Assembly: GCA_039707465.1 (NCBI GenBank)
Contig: CM077645.1
Location: forward strand, 166,278,003 to 166,342,002
Source: Rhabdophis nuchalis
Taxonomy: Eukaryota; Chordata; Lepidosauria; Squamata; Natricidae
DNA: 64,000 bases
Direction of reading: 5' to 3'
Shown: one piece after another, positions 11,949-23,350 of the stretch
Layout of the letters: each line of letters starts with the position of its first letter
Position numbering within the stretch: the first letter of the stretch is position 1
Notes under the pieces: generated by a model
Told to the model about the DNA's origin: nothing
Seen by the model: only the letters and a program-made list of their open reading frames with translations
The model's database searches: none
Position numbers and translations under genes: made by a program

Positions 11949-12169
11949 TCCTAGTCCAGTGGTCGGCAAACTCATTAGTCAAAAGAGCCAAATATCAACA
12001 ATACCACAATTGAAATTTTTTTGAGAGCCAGAAAGTGTGGCCTGTTTTGTGGGAGTGGCTCGGCAGTCATGTGACAGGGTGGGAGTGGCCAACTTGGAAA
12101 ATGTGGTGAAATTCACTTAACAACGGTCTTGCTTAGCAACCAAATTTTTGGCCTCAATTGTGGTCATAA

Positions 12170-12726
12170 GTTCTCTTTCATCTCTGTCCCACTTTCTTTT
12201 TCTTTCTTTTCTTTCTTCCCTTCTTTCTCTTTCTCTCTCTTTCTGTCTCTCTCTGTCTCTCTCTCTGAGTCTGTCTGTCTCTCTCTGTGGCTCTTTATCT
12301 CTCTCTCCCTCCCTCCCTCCCTCCCTGTCTCTTTCTATCATTCTCTGTGTCTGTCTGACTCTCTCTCTCTATGGCTCTTTCTCTCCCTCCCTCCCTCCCT
12401 CCCTCCCTCCCTCTGTCTCTTTCTGTCATTCTCTGAGTCTGTCTGTCTGTTTCTCTCTGTGGCTCTTTATCTCTCTCTCCCTCCCTCCCTCCCTCTCTGT
12501 CTCTTTCTATCATTCTCTGTGTCTGTCTGACTCTCTCTCTCTGTGGCTCTTTCTCTCCCTCCTTCCCTCCCTCCCTCCCTCTGTCTCTTTCTGTCATTCT
12601 CTCTATGTGTCTGCCTTTCTTTCCTCCCTCCCTCTTATCTCTATGTCTCTCCCCTCCCTTCCTGTCTCTCTCTGTCATTCTCTCTGTGTGTCTGTCAGAT
12701 TCTGATTCCCTTCCTCCCCCCCCCCC
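12170..12726. repeat. CT-rich simple repeat array
   Basis: Mixed (TCTC)n, (CCCT)n and (CTGT)n in blocks that repeat with a higher-order period near 110-120 bp, ending in a C-run. The Ser/Leu/Pro-rich open frames here are artefacts of this composition. The complementary GA tract at 13262-13333 suggests it continues the inverted repeat outward. Confidence 0.92.
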
Positions 12727-13286
12727 GTTTCTCTGTGCCTCTCTGTCTGCCGGTCACTGTGTCCACAGAATACCGCGTGAAGCAGCGGTGACTCTGCGCT
12801 GCTGGCGACGCCATCCGCGAGGTCCCCCTCACGTTCCCCGTCTTCCCGATGGCGTCTGGAGTGATCAGGGGCCGTGCAGAAACTCGGCGCTTTTCCACGG
12901 TGTGGAAAAGATAGGCGCGTGCAGGTCCTGTGGAATTACAGCGCAGATTCCCACCGCTACGAACTCTCCGAGGCTGTAATTGGGCGGGGCATGCGCAAGG
13001 CGATCTTTTCCGTGCTCATGCCCCACCCGATTACAGCCTCGGAGAGTTCGTAGCGGTGGGAATCTGCGCTGTAATTCCGCAGGACCTGCACGCGCCTATC
13101 TTTTCCACACCGTGGAAAAGCGCCGAGTTTCTGCACGGCCCCTGATCACTCCAGACGCCATCAGGGAAGACGGGGAACGCGAGGGGGACCTCGCGGATGG
13201 CGTCGGCGGCAGCGCAGAGTCGCCGCTGCTTCACGCAGTATTCTGTGGACACAGTGACCGGCAGACAGAGAGAGGCACAGAGAGAG
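12727..13286. repeat. Long inverted repeat, arms about 267 bp
   Basis: Left arm about 12727-12993 and right arm about 13018-13286, with a 23-nt spacer at 12994-13016. In the 235 bp next to the spacer I count about ten differences between the arms, so they are about 96% identical. The arms are GC- and CpG-rich, unlike the surrounding AT-rich DNA, and contain a nested small palindrome (tccacggtgtgga). No protein is encoded across them. Confidence 0.9.
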
Positions 13287-13387
13287 AGATAGAGAGAGGG
13301 AGGAAGGGAGGGAGGGAATCAGAGAGAGACTGAAGAGTCACATTCAAGGGGCCAAAGAGCCACGGTTTGCCGACCACTGTCCTAGTC

Positions 13388-14206
13388 AGTTAAGCTGATT
13401 GTGAAATGCATGCTGATAGATAGGAAAATGGATTTTAAAATTGTCTTCCTTGAGCAATTAAAAAACTGGGATATTAATCCAGTCAACATTAAATCCAATG
13501 ACATTTGTTACAGATATCACCATGTGTTTATTTTTATCATTGAAATCAGTAGAACTATTAAAATGCTTCACGTTAATCATAATTTAGGTATTCTAAATGT
13601 AACATTCTCTGTATGTATGCATGTATGTATGTTTGTTTGTTTAGGGGGAGCAAAATAAATTATGCTTGGATCTCAGCATCATTCAGACTTTGCCATCATC
13701 TTCAATAAAATGTATAGCTTTCGCAACCAGAGATTTGCTGCAGATGTTAGCACTTTTCCCAATATAGTCTACTTCCCTTTCTGATTTTGGCACACTTCAT
13801 ATCTATCTCTTTTTCTAGTATATGTATAAAGTTGGACAAAGTTCAACACTTTGCATTTTCAAAATATATGGATTTTCAAAGTAAATCAATTCATTTTCGT
13901 AAATGTTGGCTCAAGAAACTCACATTCAGATTAATAGGAAATACAGACAAATGTCTGTCTGATAGTAGTATGTAGTCATTGGGTCAAGTATGCTTAAGTT
14001 GACTGCTGAATGATAAATAAAAGGTGCATCTTATTTTAGCACAATTATAAATTGTTGCTTTTAAAAATAGTAATAATGGTAGGGATTTACCATGAATAAA
14101 CAGCATCTAAATAATCTGACGCTTGCTAAACTAGTGAAGAAGCTTTAAGTTGCCTCAATGGACTTTGATGAATTCTGTCCTATGCTGTCTATCCCAGATA
14201 TATGAC
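13388..14206. other. AT-rich intergenic stretch
   Basis: Nothing coding is recognised. There is a small (ATGT)n-like tract near 13612-13640. Confidence 0.5.
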
Positions 14207-14370
14207 ATAATACTTAGCAATAGCAGACTTATATACCACTTCACAGCCCTCTCCAAGTAGTTTACATAGTCAGCATATTGCCCCCAACAATCTGGGTCCT
14301 CATTTTACCAACCTCAGAGGGATGAAAGGCTGAGTCAACCTTGAGTCAGGCAGCAATACAGCAGCAATGG
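14207..14370. mobile_element. Squamate interspersed repeat (SINE/LINE tail)
   Basis: The stretch 'cttatataccacttcacagcc', 'gtttacatagtcagcatattgc', 'caatctgggtcctcattttacc', 'ggctgagtcaaccttgagtc' is a recurring squamate dispersed repeat, recognised from general knowledge. The exact family is not assigned. Confidence 0.5.
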
Positions 14371-15143
14371 GTGTAAATACATACAATCAAGTCAAAGACC
14401 ACTGACCCCCTGCAGCATTCATTCCCATTTAACCATCATTGTTCAATTATAACACACATATCCTATAAATATTACAGGGCAAGTTATTCTTAGTATTTTT
14501 CAAAGAAAAAAAGGACTCAATAGAAAAGATATCAACAAATATCAAATGATTTATATGACCCATAGTCACAGAATTGGGTATCTTAAAAAATGTTAAACAA
14601 ATATGAAATTATTGTACTTACATTGAGCAATCTATTGTGCTTTTCTTATACTTTGACTTCTTTTCCCGTGAAGAACTGAGTTCTTTATAAATTATATGCA
14701 AATTGCATTCGTACATAGAATTCAGCAAAGATGTTTTGTGATTCTTAAGTATTGGTTGTTTAAAAGTCTTATCCGGATTGCTAGCAGTACAAAGACAATT
14801 TACTATATATGCCCACCAAACGAAACAACTGTTTGTATCTCTATAAATAATTAACACATTTCATATTCATGCTTGCTCAAAGAAGATAAAATCATCCAAA
14901 AATGGCAAGACAAACAGGAAAAAATGCTTTTTCCCACACAGACTGTCAACAAAGATCACAAGTTAGAAGTGTAGCAGTTCATAAGGAACAAGATAAAATC
15001 AATAATTTAGTTTGTAAACTAACAGACAATCCTATGCATGTTTACTCACAAATAAGCACCACTGAATGAGCTGTCAGAAAACTACATTTAGGCTAAGTGT
15101 TATTTTTAAAAAGTTCTTACAGTATGGGATCCATATTTGTTTT
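14371..15143. other. Probable MC5R 3' flank
   Basis: AT-rich sequence immediately downstream of the MC5R stop on the minus strand, presumably including its 3' UTR. The 79-codon minus frame at 14618-14857 has no recognisable domain. No polyadenylation site can be assigned with confidence. Confidence 0.4.
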
Positions 15144-16121
15144 CTAATACTTGCTGGGTAATCCACAGACCATGTTTATGCTATAGCAGCATATGATCTC
15201 CTTAAAAGTCTTCCACATTTCCTGGCTCCGAAAAGCATAGATCAAAGGATCAATCACTGAATTGCACATTATGAGAATGAGATACATGTTGAAATGAGAC
15301 ATGAAGCAAACACAGTAGAGGTTCTGAGGGCAGGAGATCATCAGGATGAGGTGGAGGAAAAAGGGAGCCCAGCATACAATGAAGATGCCCAGTAGTATTG
15401 TCAAAGTGATAGCTCCTTTCATGCTAGTCCTTTGATGGACAGAATTATATCCTGGCAAAGCTGCTATCCTCTTAACATGAGTACGAGCCAAAAGAAACAT
15501 GTGTATGTAGAGAGAAATCATGAGAAACAACATGACGAAAAACATTGTGATGAGACATATGATCACGTACTTTGATTCATAATAAAGGATGAAGATGATT
15601 CCACAGCCAGTGCAGAAAATCCATATGAATGCAATGATGAGTCCCGATCTTCTCACAGTCATGATATTATGATAACGGAGGGCATAAAAAATGGTGATGT
15701 ACCTGTCAACGGCGATAGCTAGCAAACTGCACATGGAAGCCACCACAGATATGCAGATCATGGAATCAAAAACATTATCTATGTGACGTACAAAAACATC
15801 TTCGATAATAAGATGCCTGTTGTTTAGTAAATATATAGTTATTGTCTCCCAGGCATTTGACACACTGACCAACATGTCAGCAACCGCCAAGCTACATACA
15901 AAGAAATACATAGGAGAGTGTAAGTTCTTGTTCTTAAATATGGCACAGATGACAAGGATGTTTTCAAGAAGGCTAACAATGCCAAGCATGAGAAACACTT
16001 CAGCTGCTATAACCACCTGGTCACATGTGGATGGATTGGTCCCAGTGGTGGGGATGGCCAAGTTGCTCCCAAGAGTAGTGAAGTTAGAGTCTAACGTGTT
16101 GGGATAGTTGGACAAATTCAT
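15144..16121 (-). CDS. MC5R: Melanocortin receptor 5 (class A GPCR)
   Basis: Encodes a 325-residue intronless seven-helix receptor for alpha-MSH-type peptides that couples through Gs to cAMP; in mammals it acts mainly in exocrine glands and skin. The ATG at 16121 is chosen. The frame is open four codons further, but those begin with TTG and mammalian MC5R also starts MN. Visible features: N-glycosylation sites N2 and N13; helix 1 with ENIL; helix 2 SLAVADML and WETI (E92); the acidic ligand pocket D115 and D119 in helix 3; DRY at 139-141; [18 protein letters not shown] in loop 2; CWAPFF in helix 6; DPLIY at 291-295; palmitoylation-type CC at 311-312. Length and motifs match the family, and the ICCY end and the SCPQNLYC loop fit MC5R better than MC3R or MC4R. 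It looks intact and functional. RNMT lies upstream on the same strand, as in human. An upstream non-coding exon may exist but is not visible. Confidence 0.97.
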   Translation of the reverse strand: MNLSNYPNTLDSNFTTLGSNLAIPTTGTNPSTCDQVVIAAEVFLMLGIVSLLENILVICAIFKNKNLHSPMYFFVCSLAVADMLVSVSNAWETITIYLLNNRHLIIEDVFVRHIDNVFDSMICISVVASMCSLLAIAVDRYITIFYALRYHNIMTVRRSGLIIAFIWIFCTGCGIIFILYYESKYVIICLITMFFVMLFLMISLYIHMFLLARTHVKRIAALPGYNSVHQRTSMKGAITLTILLGIFIVCWAPFFLHLILMISCPQNLYCVCFMSHFNMYLILIMCNSVIDPLIYAFRSQEMWKTFKEIICCYSINMVCGLPSKY

Positions 16122-17516
16122 CTCTGTCAGCAATTATGCCCCTTTTAAGATGATCTTTTCAGTCAGAGAGGCTTGTCAGAGCATAATCTTGGAAAGGCAA
16201 TTTCCAGAAATGCGGAAGTTCCTGCAAAGAGAAGGACCAAAAATAAGAGAGGAAATGGAATCTCAAGATATTGTTTCTGAGCTTAAGGCTAGGAAGAAAG
16301 GAATAAATATGGAATACAAGAATCCAAAGGCAATGATGGTGATCGATATATCTCCCACTCATTTATTCCACCCCCAAAAGCTTTCCTTTCTTCCCCCTAA
16401 ATCCAGCTACTTTCAACAGACGGTTTTTAATGGATCTGAGTGAATATTAATATGCTAACATGTCTAGATTAACAAATAATACTGTATAATTGATCAGCCT
16501 CCGCTATTCTAAATTATACACAGTGTGATTTTCTTTTCAATTGTCTACTAAACTACAAAGCAAAAAGTTTAAATATTTTCTTTGATCTTTCAATGTATGA
16601 AAGAATGATACTTACAGCTGTATGTCAGCTTCCTTGCAGCAAATCTCATACCTTCTAATAATATAATGATATTCAAATGTGTATTACATAGCTTTTCTTA
16701 TTCTTTAACACAATGCATCAGTTTGATCAGAATTTTAGCCTGACTACGGATGTTTGAGTTCAAATTTCTTTGGCACAGCAGGAAAATTATCAAAATGGTG
16801 CAGAGCATTCAGGTTGACAACGTATTTATATTTTTAGTCTAAGCAATAATATTCAAAGAATCCCGGTATTCTCCGAAGGTTTAATTTGCAAGTAGATAAG
16901 AATTTTAGCTATTTACCAAGTCCTGTTATTTGTTCTGATCCTGTTTCTCTTCAGATCTCGTATTTTTTCATCAGGATGTCAGAAGTTTCTCTTGCCCTGT
17001 TTCTTACATCATCAAAGCTTCTTAGGTTATTTGCAGGTGTAAGTGCCATGTCAAGAGAAATGCATATCCAAAAAGACAGGGCTGCTGCGGTTATAAATTA
17101 GTTACTGAGGTCCTGCCTTTTTATACTCTCAAGAATAAAATGATTTCAATGCTTCAGCTCCTCCTTTCACCTAACTTCGTAAGGACTTCCCAAAGATGCA
17201 GACTTGAATGCTTAGTGCCACCTCATGGCTGCTACTGGTGATGCACTCCTTTCTTCACCCAGGCCTGCTTTGTTGATTTCTCTTTGGCTTTACTTTATTT
17301 GTAATTGTTACCCTAACATGGCACTGTCTTTTCAATGAAGGGGGGGGGGGGGAGAGGGGGGGAGAAAAAAAGAAACCATCCTTATAATACTGTTCCCATT
17401 TTTCCTATCCCAAACTGTAAACCTTTTTTTTTTAATGAACTGGATTTTCTGTTTTTAAAAACAGCCTTTCTCATATATACTCTTTCAGGGTTTAATTTGA
17501 ATCAGAGTTCTCAAAC
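16122..17516. other. MC5R upstream region
   Basis: Holds the MC5R promoter and any non-coding 5' exon. No CpG island and no clear TATA-initiator pair stand out. A G-run (17340-17364) and T-run lie at its far end. The 111-codon plus frame at 16108-16443 is antisense to the 5' end and unsupported. Confidence 0.4.
17340..17364 (+). repeat. G-homopolymer tract
   Basis: Two G-runs of about 13 and 7-8 separated by aga. It could form a G-quadruplex, but in context it is most simply a homopolymer. Confidence 0.8.
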
Positions 17517-17524
17517 CTTTCATC

Positions 17525-17832
17525 CAGGGGCGTGATCCTATCAGGTTTAACAACTGGTTCGCTTCGTGCACATTTCAAACGGGCCTGACATGCCCTGCAT
17601 GCATCATGAGAGCAGTTTACAGAAAAATTACCTTTCACAGGAGGAAAACACCCGAGGTGTGGCGATCCACTCTGCCGCGCCTGTCAGCTGGGCTTCAGAA
17701 AAGGGAATATAGGCGAGTACAGCGCAGGGGCGGGCATGAGGGCCCAGCTGAAAGTCGGAGAGAAGCAGTTTGGTCCCAGTTGATAGTCGGATACCAGCTG
17801 AACCGGTCCGAATTGCTTGAATCCCACCCCTG
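17525..17832. mobile_element. hAT-like element related to family B
   Basis: Ends caggggcgtgatcc and gaatcccacccctg, with flanks ctttcatc/ctttaacc (6/8 identity). The interior has 'ctgaaccggtccgaatt', as in the 1481 element, and a GC-rich middle. Confidence 0.65.
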
Positions 17833-17870
17833 CTTTAACCCCAGCATGTTTACAGCATTGGGGCTCTTTT

Positions 17871-18279
17871 CTTTCTTTTTTTTGTAAAGTAATTTTATTG
17901 GTTTTACAATTTTATAAGGGTAAGGGTATATAGGGTTAAAATAGAAATTTTTTAGAGCTTTCATGTCAGAGATGGTGGTCATTTCCTTCATATAAAAACA
18001 ATTTCAATAAAAAGTAAAAAGAAATACATACATACATATTGTAACTTAAATCCATGCATTCAATCATTTGTTTTGTTAACATCTAACAAGGAATTACAGT
18101 TACATAAAGAAAAAAAATCACTTTAATGATCAGAGTCTCTTACTTTGATTCTTTTCTTCCCTCCCGCCAGTGGGCAGAGCCACAGCTCCTCCCGCTCCCT
18201 CATCTTAGTCCACCAGGATTAAGGGTTATTTTTTAAGAGAAGCTTCCGCCTCTACCATTTATTTTAAATTTTATTCTAT
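17871..18279 (-). mobile_element. 5'-truncated copy of the ORF1-only LINE-1-like family
   Basis: Flanked by a perfect 18-bp duplication (cagcattggggctctttt) at 17853-17870 and 18280-18297, with the poly-A end at the left. Read on the minus strand it starts in the ORF1 C-terminal block (gaggcggaagcttctcttaaa; compare gaggcggaagcctttcttaaa at 27326), then a diverged form of the GC-rich ORF1 tail, then the family 3' UTR ending ttgtaaaaccaataaaat. As in the two full copies, nothing like ORF2 lies between. It is more diverged, so probably older. Confidence 0.78.
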
Positions 18280-18508
18280 CAGCATTGGGGCTCTTTTGTA
18301 ACATCACACAACAGGGTGTCGGCTTCGTAGCATACACAAAATGTCTTCTGATCAGCCTCAGTGCAGGTTGAATTTTGTTTGCTGTCTTTAATAAGGAAAC
18401 CCCTGGAATTTAGCATCTATTAATGTCTAAACTAGAGCGCACCAAATTTGCTACACTGATCTTTTGCTGCATTGGAGTGGACCATTTATAAAAAACTTCA
18501 GCCTAACC

Positions 18509-18832
18509 CCGTGATGGCGAACCTATGGCACGGGTGCCACAGGTGGCACGCGGAGCCAATTGTTAGGGCACGCAAGGTGTTGCCCTGGCAGCTCCAGCGC
18601 ACATGTCCAGCTGACTTCAGCCTTCTTTTGAGACCATTTTTCACCCTCTGGAGGCTTCCCTGAAGGTTTCCCTGAAGGCTCCAGAGGGCTGAAGGCTCCG
18701 GAGGGCGAAAAATGACCTACAAGCAAACCAGAGGAGGAAAGCGCATGCTTGTTTGGCACACCTGCGCACGACTCCCTCCCCTGCGCTCCTCCCACTTTTG
18801 GCACGCGAGCCAAAAAAGGTTCGCCATCACTG
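18509..18832. mobile_element. hAT-like non-autonomous element, family A
   Basis: Ends ccgtgatggcgaacct and aggttcgccatcactg. Flanks gcctaacc (18501-18508) and gcctaagc (18833-18840) match 7/8. Longer relatives are at 579 and 49472. Confidence 0.88.
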
Positions 18833-19333
18833 GCCTAAGCTGAATGGGGATGGAAGAGAATTGCATTCTCTTACCCAGCATATTCTCTGAATATTGTTTG
18901 TGATAAAGATTACAGATGATGGCCAAAATAAAGATGAATTTTTTAAAAAATATTTACCATAGTAAATCAGTTGACAATAAACCTCCAAAAAGCCTGGCTT
19001 TAAAAGACTTCATGAAAAGCTAAAAAGAAAATATATTTTAAATTATCATTGATCAAACTGTTGTTTAATATTAGAGTCCAGTTTTAATTCACAACTCAAG
19101 GCTCAGTCTTTCAGCATGTGAAAAAATCACATCTGGGAAAAAATACTTACTTGGATACTATGCCTTGCACTCTGTTCCTCTGTTCTAAATTATATAATTA
19201 TATTCCACTCCAAATGATTTAGAATGACATACATAAAGCAATAAAAACCATTAAAATAGAATTATAATAATCAAAATGCTACATCCTAATGGCACCATTC
19301 AATCAATCTCCATTATCTCCAAATCAGCCGGTT

Positions 19334-19570
19334 AGGGTGAACTGGTAGATGCGACCTTTGGGTGGGTCTGTCCACCCGCCCTGGCTCTATGCCATCCTAT
19401 TTAGCCACATTTTCAAGGTCATGTATATGTGTGCAAGCTACATGAGCAAGCAAAGCGCATGCGTGGAAGGCCGCATACATACATGGAAGGTGCACATACT
19501 CATGAAGCAAGTGAGCATGCATGCAGCGAACTGGTGGTAGACTTCTGTGAAACCCACCTCTGTTTCAAAT
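19334..19570. mobile_element. Degenerate hAT-like element related to family B
   Basis: 'gtgaactggtagatgcgacc' at the left and 'gtgaaacccacctctg' at the right resemble the family B ends. No convincing target duplication was found. Confidence 0.4.
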
Positions 19571-20944
19571 GTTTTCCTGAAGAGGTATATCTCCAGGGCA
19601 ACTCAGAAGCTCCATAAGGAGGAAAACAATTCCTTATAAGAGGGACGTCTCAACAATAGGTCAACTTCTGATCACTCAGTAATGGGACATTTTACAGGCC
19701 TTTACAAGTATTCAGGCTCTTAGCCAAACAGGGTTTTAAAAGGTAATAGACAACATTTTGAATTTTAAATTCTCATTTGTAGAAGCATTTGTAGACCCAT
19801 TACTACCCATTGCTGCGTCAGATTATCAGAAATCTCCAGATTATCTTCAAACACATTCCCATGTGGATCAAAATACAATTGTCCCGCTACAAGATGATCA
19901 GGAACCGTCCAATACCGACTACTGCAGGTAAGGTCACATTTGGTACACTAGACAAATTATGCTCTCTTGGCTACAGCTTCTACCCGCTGTGAAGAGCCAC
20001 GAATCCGAGAAGATCCCCATCCCCAGATTGCAAGCCATTTCTTTTTGATGGGAAGCAAGCCCCATTCAGAGGTAAAGATGGGCTAACCACTGAATCAGTT
20101 GGTCTTTAATTTCACAGCCTATATTATCTTGCTCGGGTTAACCCTGAGCTTCTCTTTTTACTATCCAGTCCCTATCAGGTATTATTTATATATCTGGTCA
20201 GTGGAGAAAGAACCAAGCATGTGGTCTCCCCCCAAGGAGGAGAAACTGGTCCTTCAAGAAGAAAAAGAATCATGACAATATGGTGTCCCACTCCCAGTTG
20301 TCACTGTCAATCCAGAAGGATGCCATAACCCTTGAAATGAATTGGTATTGAAAGCTACTGAAGGACCAGAAGGACTGTATTCATCCTATCCCAGTCCTGT
20401 TAAAGGTTATCCAAATAAGCAACCATCTCAGTTTCCATTCTATACTCCTGAATCCTGACTGATGGAAATCCAAATAATCCACTACAATTGTATGTCAGCT
20501 ACCTCCTCATCAATCTTTATTTCAAACTAAAGGTAGGCTACAGGACTATGATGGTTTAAAATAGCTAGGTTGAGCAATGGTTACTTGAGAAAGGTGTGCA
20601 CCACTACCTTTCAGAGCAGGATGTGAATGTCTTTCCTTCAAGGATGAACCGCAGCCTCCAGTAATCTCCATGGCAGCTTTGACAAGGCAGGCAGATAATG
20701 GATCACAATCTACACATGGCCAAAACTCAAATCACAGAAGATCTTGTCTACTTCCACAGGAAATGTTTGATACTAATATTGTTAGTAAATAACTCTTTTA
20801 ACACTGGTCAACTTATTTTTGGGTATTAGTTTTATTTTGGAAATTTTTTTAATAGTTTTGTTCCTGTTTGTGTTGTTCGAATTTAATAAATGTATATGCA
20901 GCACCGGTTTCGGGTAGTTGTTTAAGACCCTAAGCTATAAAGCA
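19571..20944. other. Intergenic stretch, no gene recognised
   Basis: Mixed-composition DNA without open frames over 60 codons that look coding. It may be an old LINE interior, but nothing could be tied to a family. Confidence 0.4.
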
Positions 20945-21135
20945 GGAGACGATGAATACGAACTGAACCTTAGGCACAAAATCATATATAAGATATATAA
21001 GATACCTTGGGTATCTCTCAACCCTAGGAAGGAGCCAATGGCAAGTCATTTCTGAACAAGCTAGCAAGGCAATTGCAGAGACTTTTCCAGGTGGTCACCA
21101 TGAATCCAAAGGGATGCAAAGGGATAAAAATAAAT
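20945..21135 (+). mobile_element. Sauria-like SINE fragment
   Basis: 'aggagacgatgaatacga', 'ccttaggcacaaa', 'tctcaaccctaggaaggagccaatggcaa' match the body of the SINE at 52803 ('ccttaggcatgaa', 'tctcacccctaggaaggaagcaat'). The tRNA-like head is missing. Confidence 0.6.
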
Positions 21136-21293
21136 AAATAAGCAAGCTTATATCAAAGTACATCACAAGGGCCTTTTTCTCCCCCCAAACAACCTGTTAG
21201 GTAGGTTGGACTAAGAATTAATAATTTCCATGGCTAGGAATACACTGGAATTTGACTCTCCCCATTCCTACTCCAATTCCTATCCCAATTTCC

Positions 21294-21519
21294 CAGTGGT
21301 GAAATTCAAATTTTTTTACTACCGGTTCTGTGGGCGGGACTTGGTAGGCGTGGCAGGGGAAGGATACTGCAAAATCCCCCATTCCCTCCCCACTCCTGGA
21401 TGAAGCATATTGCAAAATCTCCATTCCCACCCCACTCTGGGGCCTGCCAGAGGTGGTATTTGCCGGTTCTCCGAACTACTCAAAATTTCCACTACAGAAC
21501 CTGCTAAATTTCACTCCTG
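21294..21519. mobile_element. hAT-like non-autonomous element, family F
   Basis: Begins cagtggtgaaattcaaa and ends aaatttcactcctg. Flanks caatttcc (21286-21293) and cattttcc (21520-21527) match 7/8. The interior 'ctaccggttctgtgggcggg' and 'gaggtggtatttgccggttc' is typical of an abundant squamate element. Confidence 0.8.
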
Positions 21520-21527
21520 CATTTTCC

Positions 21528-22937
21528 CTTTAGTCACTACCCTGCACTGGATCTTCAATTACTCCTTGATAATCTTCAGTTCCTATTTTAATGCCAGTTT
21601 CACACTTTCCTAGGAGAGGGTCTTCTTTCCCAAAACAGCATATTTATTCTCTTTAGTCTGTCAATTTTCTTCCATCATGACTCATGGTTTAGAGTGACCC
21701 TATCCTATGAAATCAGTTGAGACAGAGAACTTCATCTCCCTGATTAGGATGTAATAATACATGGAATGCTTTATTTATCTACTCCCAAGATTCATCTCAT
21801 TAAAAATGCCTGGGAGAGGGGGGGGGAAGCAATTAATCCAGCTGAGCTTTTAATTCTTCTTGACTGCAATCAAATTAAAATCTATCCTTGAGTACCATTA
21901 TCTTGGTTATACAGATACAGTGCTATTCCATTATGGCATACCAAGGCTTTTTGAAAGCAAAAATGTATTTTACAGGGCAGCATTTTCCATTTAAGTTTAC
22001 TTTAAATTAATTCACTTTAAATTGAGTGAATCTAATGTTCTGCTTTCCATTTTCTTCCAGCTCCAGCATAAGCCATGGAGGTTTTTTTTATATATATATA
22101 TTTATCCATCATTTTTAATCCTAATTCTGCACACCCACATCCTCTAAAAGCAGTACCACTTCCATTCGGACAAAATCTTTCAACCAGAGGGCACTGTGAT
22201 CTTTTAAGGATTAGTCATAGTACTTAATTCCTACTTTTCTATAGTTTGTTCAGATTTAACAATTTTAACATAGCAATTTTTCCTGAATACTTTGCAGTTG
22301 GCTATATTTTTTTTTAAACCAAAAACTTTATTCAGCCTTTTCTTGTTCCAAATAAACTATAATATTTTACTTTATGTGGATTCATCAAAACACAATAATA
22401 GTTAATACAAATGCAGCAATGGTATTTTAGCCAACTTGACAGCCATTTTTTGTCCTCAGGAAATAGTAAAATATATCTTAATAGAGAAGAAAAGATGACA
22501 AGGTACATATAGAGGTATGTGTACACAAAAAGTATTGTAAATTAGCATACTTTTATCTGTTCATCTGAAAAAGATTCAAAAATTGTTAAATGCATTTAAG
22601 TTCCATAGTATAATGATAAGATGATAACGATGTAAAACTATAACACTGTTATGACAATTAGCTTCCCTGGAGGAACTAGAAAAACCTGCACTTGTATCTA
22701 AAACAAGGAAAGAACTAAAAGATGGAAGGGACCCCTGCAATTGTTGATTCTTCTGTAAGCACAATTCTAAAATATGTATGACAAGCATCAAACTATTGGA
22801 GTCAAACTATTCTCCACAGCACCTTAGGCTAGAACAAGAAGCAATGGGTAAAAACTAATCAAGGAGAGAAGCAACTTAGAACTGAGGAGAAATTAGAACA
22901 ATTAATCAGTGGAACAGAAGCCTCCAGAAGTTGTGAA
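21528..22937. other. AT-rich intergenic stretch
   Basis: No coding block or named repeat recognised. There is a short (TA)n tract near 22088-22101. Confidence 0.5.
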
Positions 22938-23097
22938 CTTGCAGTGGCTATCTAACATCTTCTTAAAGACACTGCAAGTCTTTAAGAAGATGTTAGATAG
23001 CCATTTGTCTGAAACGGTATAGGGCTTCCTGCCTAGGCAGGGAGTTGGACTAGATGACCTCCAAGGTCCCTTCCAACTCTGCTATTGTATTGTATTG
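22938..23097 (+). mobile_element. CR1-type LINE 3' end with a fold-back
   Basis: The 3' end 'atagccatttgtctgaaacgg', 'gttggactagatgacctcc', 'aaggtcccttccaactctg' followed by tattgtattg repeats is a CR1 tail. At its 5' edge the first 26 bp (22978-23003) are preceded by their exact inverted copy (22945-22970) with a 7-nt loop. Confidence 0.78.
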
Positions 23098-23197
23098 GGT
23101 CTGCTTTAGACAAGTGGAATTATTGCCCAATGTATTAAAGCTAACAAAGTTCCTAAGATCCATTTTGCAAATCCCCTACAACACTTAGGATGAGCTT

Positions 23198-23350
23198 CCC
23201 ACAGGTCACATAGCGAGTTGGTTTGAGAGATGATTGGCCCAAGGTTACTCTATCAGTTTTCATGCCTAAGGCAGGACTAGTCTCACAGTCTCTAGGTTTC
23301 TGGGTCAAAATATCAACACCATATTGATAGAGCCATACCACAATGGCTCT
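23198..23350 (-). mobile_element. Sauria-like SINE, degenerate
   Basis: Reads in reverse: 'ggcccaaggttactc', 'catgcctaaggcaggactag', 'tctcacagtctctaggtttctgg' are the complement of the SINE B-box region and body seen at 52803. Confidence 0.55.

Larger units (their letters stand above)
11957..13379. mobile_element. Large hAT-like element, family E, carrying a hairpin
   Basis: Left end cagtggtcggcaaactc, right end the complement gtttgccgaccactg. A perfect 8-bp duplication, tcctagtc, lies at 11949-11956 and 13380-13387. At 1.42 kb it has no transposase frame. Inside are a scrap of the family-T MITE (12100-12168), about 550 bp of CT-rich simple repeat, a long GC-rich inverted repeat, then GA-rich repeat. 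The neighbouring 'aagagccaaat'/'ccaaagagcca' blocks are further inverted sequence near the ends. Confidence 0.85.

Noticed and set aside
12129..12705. Long Ser/Leu/Pro-rich open frames
   Set aside because: They are translations of CT-rich simple repeat and have stop-free frames on both strands for that reason.
1..15143. MC2R, expected next to MC5R
   Set aside because: No 7-helix frame is present on either strand.
16122..16133. Four extra N-terminal codons for MC5R
   Set aside because: They begin with TTG. The ATG at 16121 has a good context and matches the family start.
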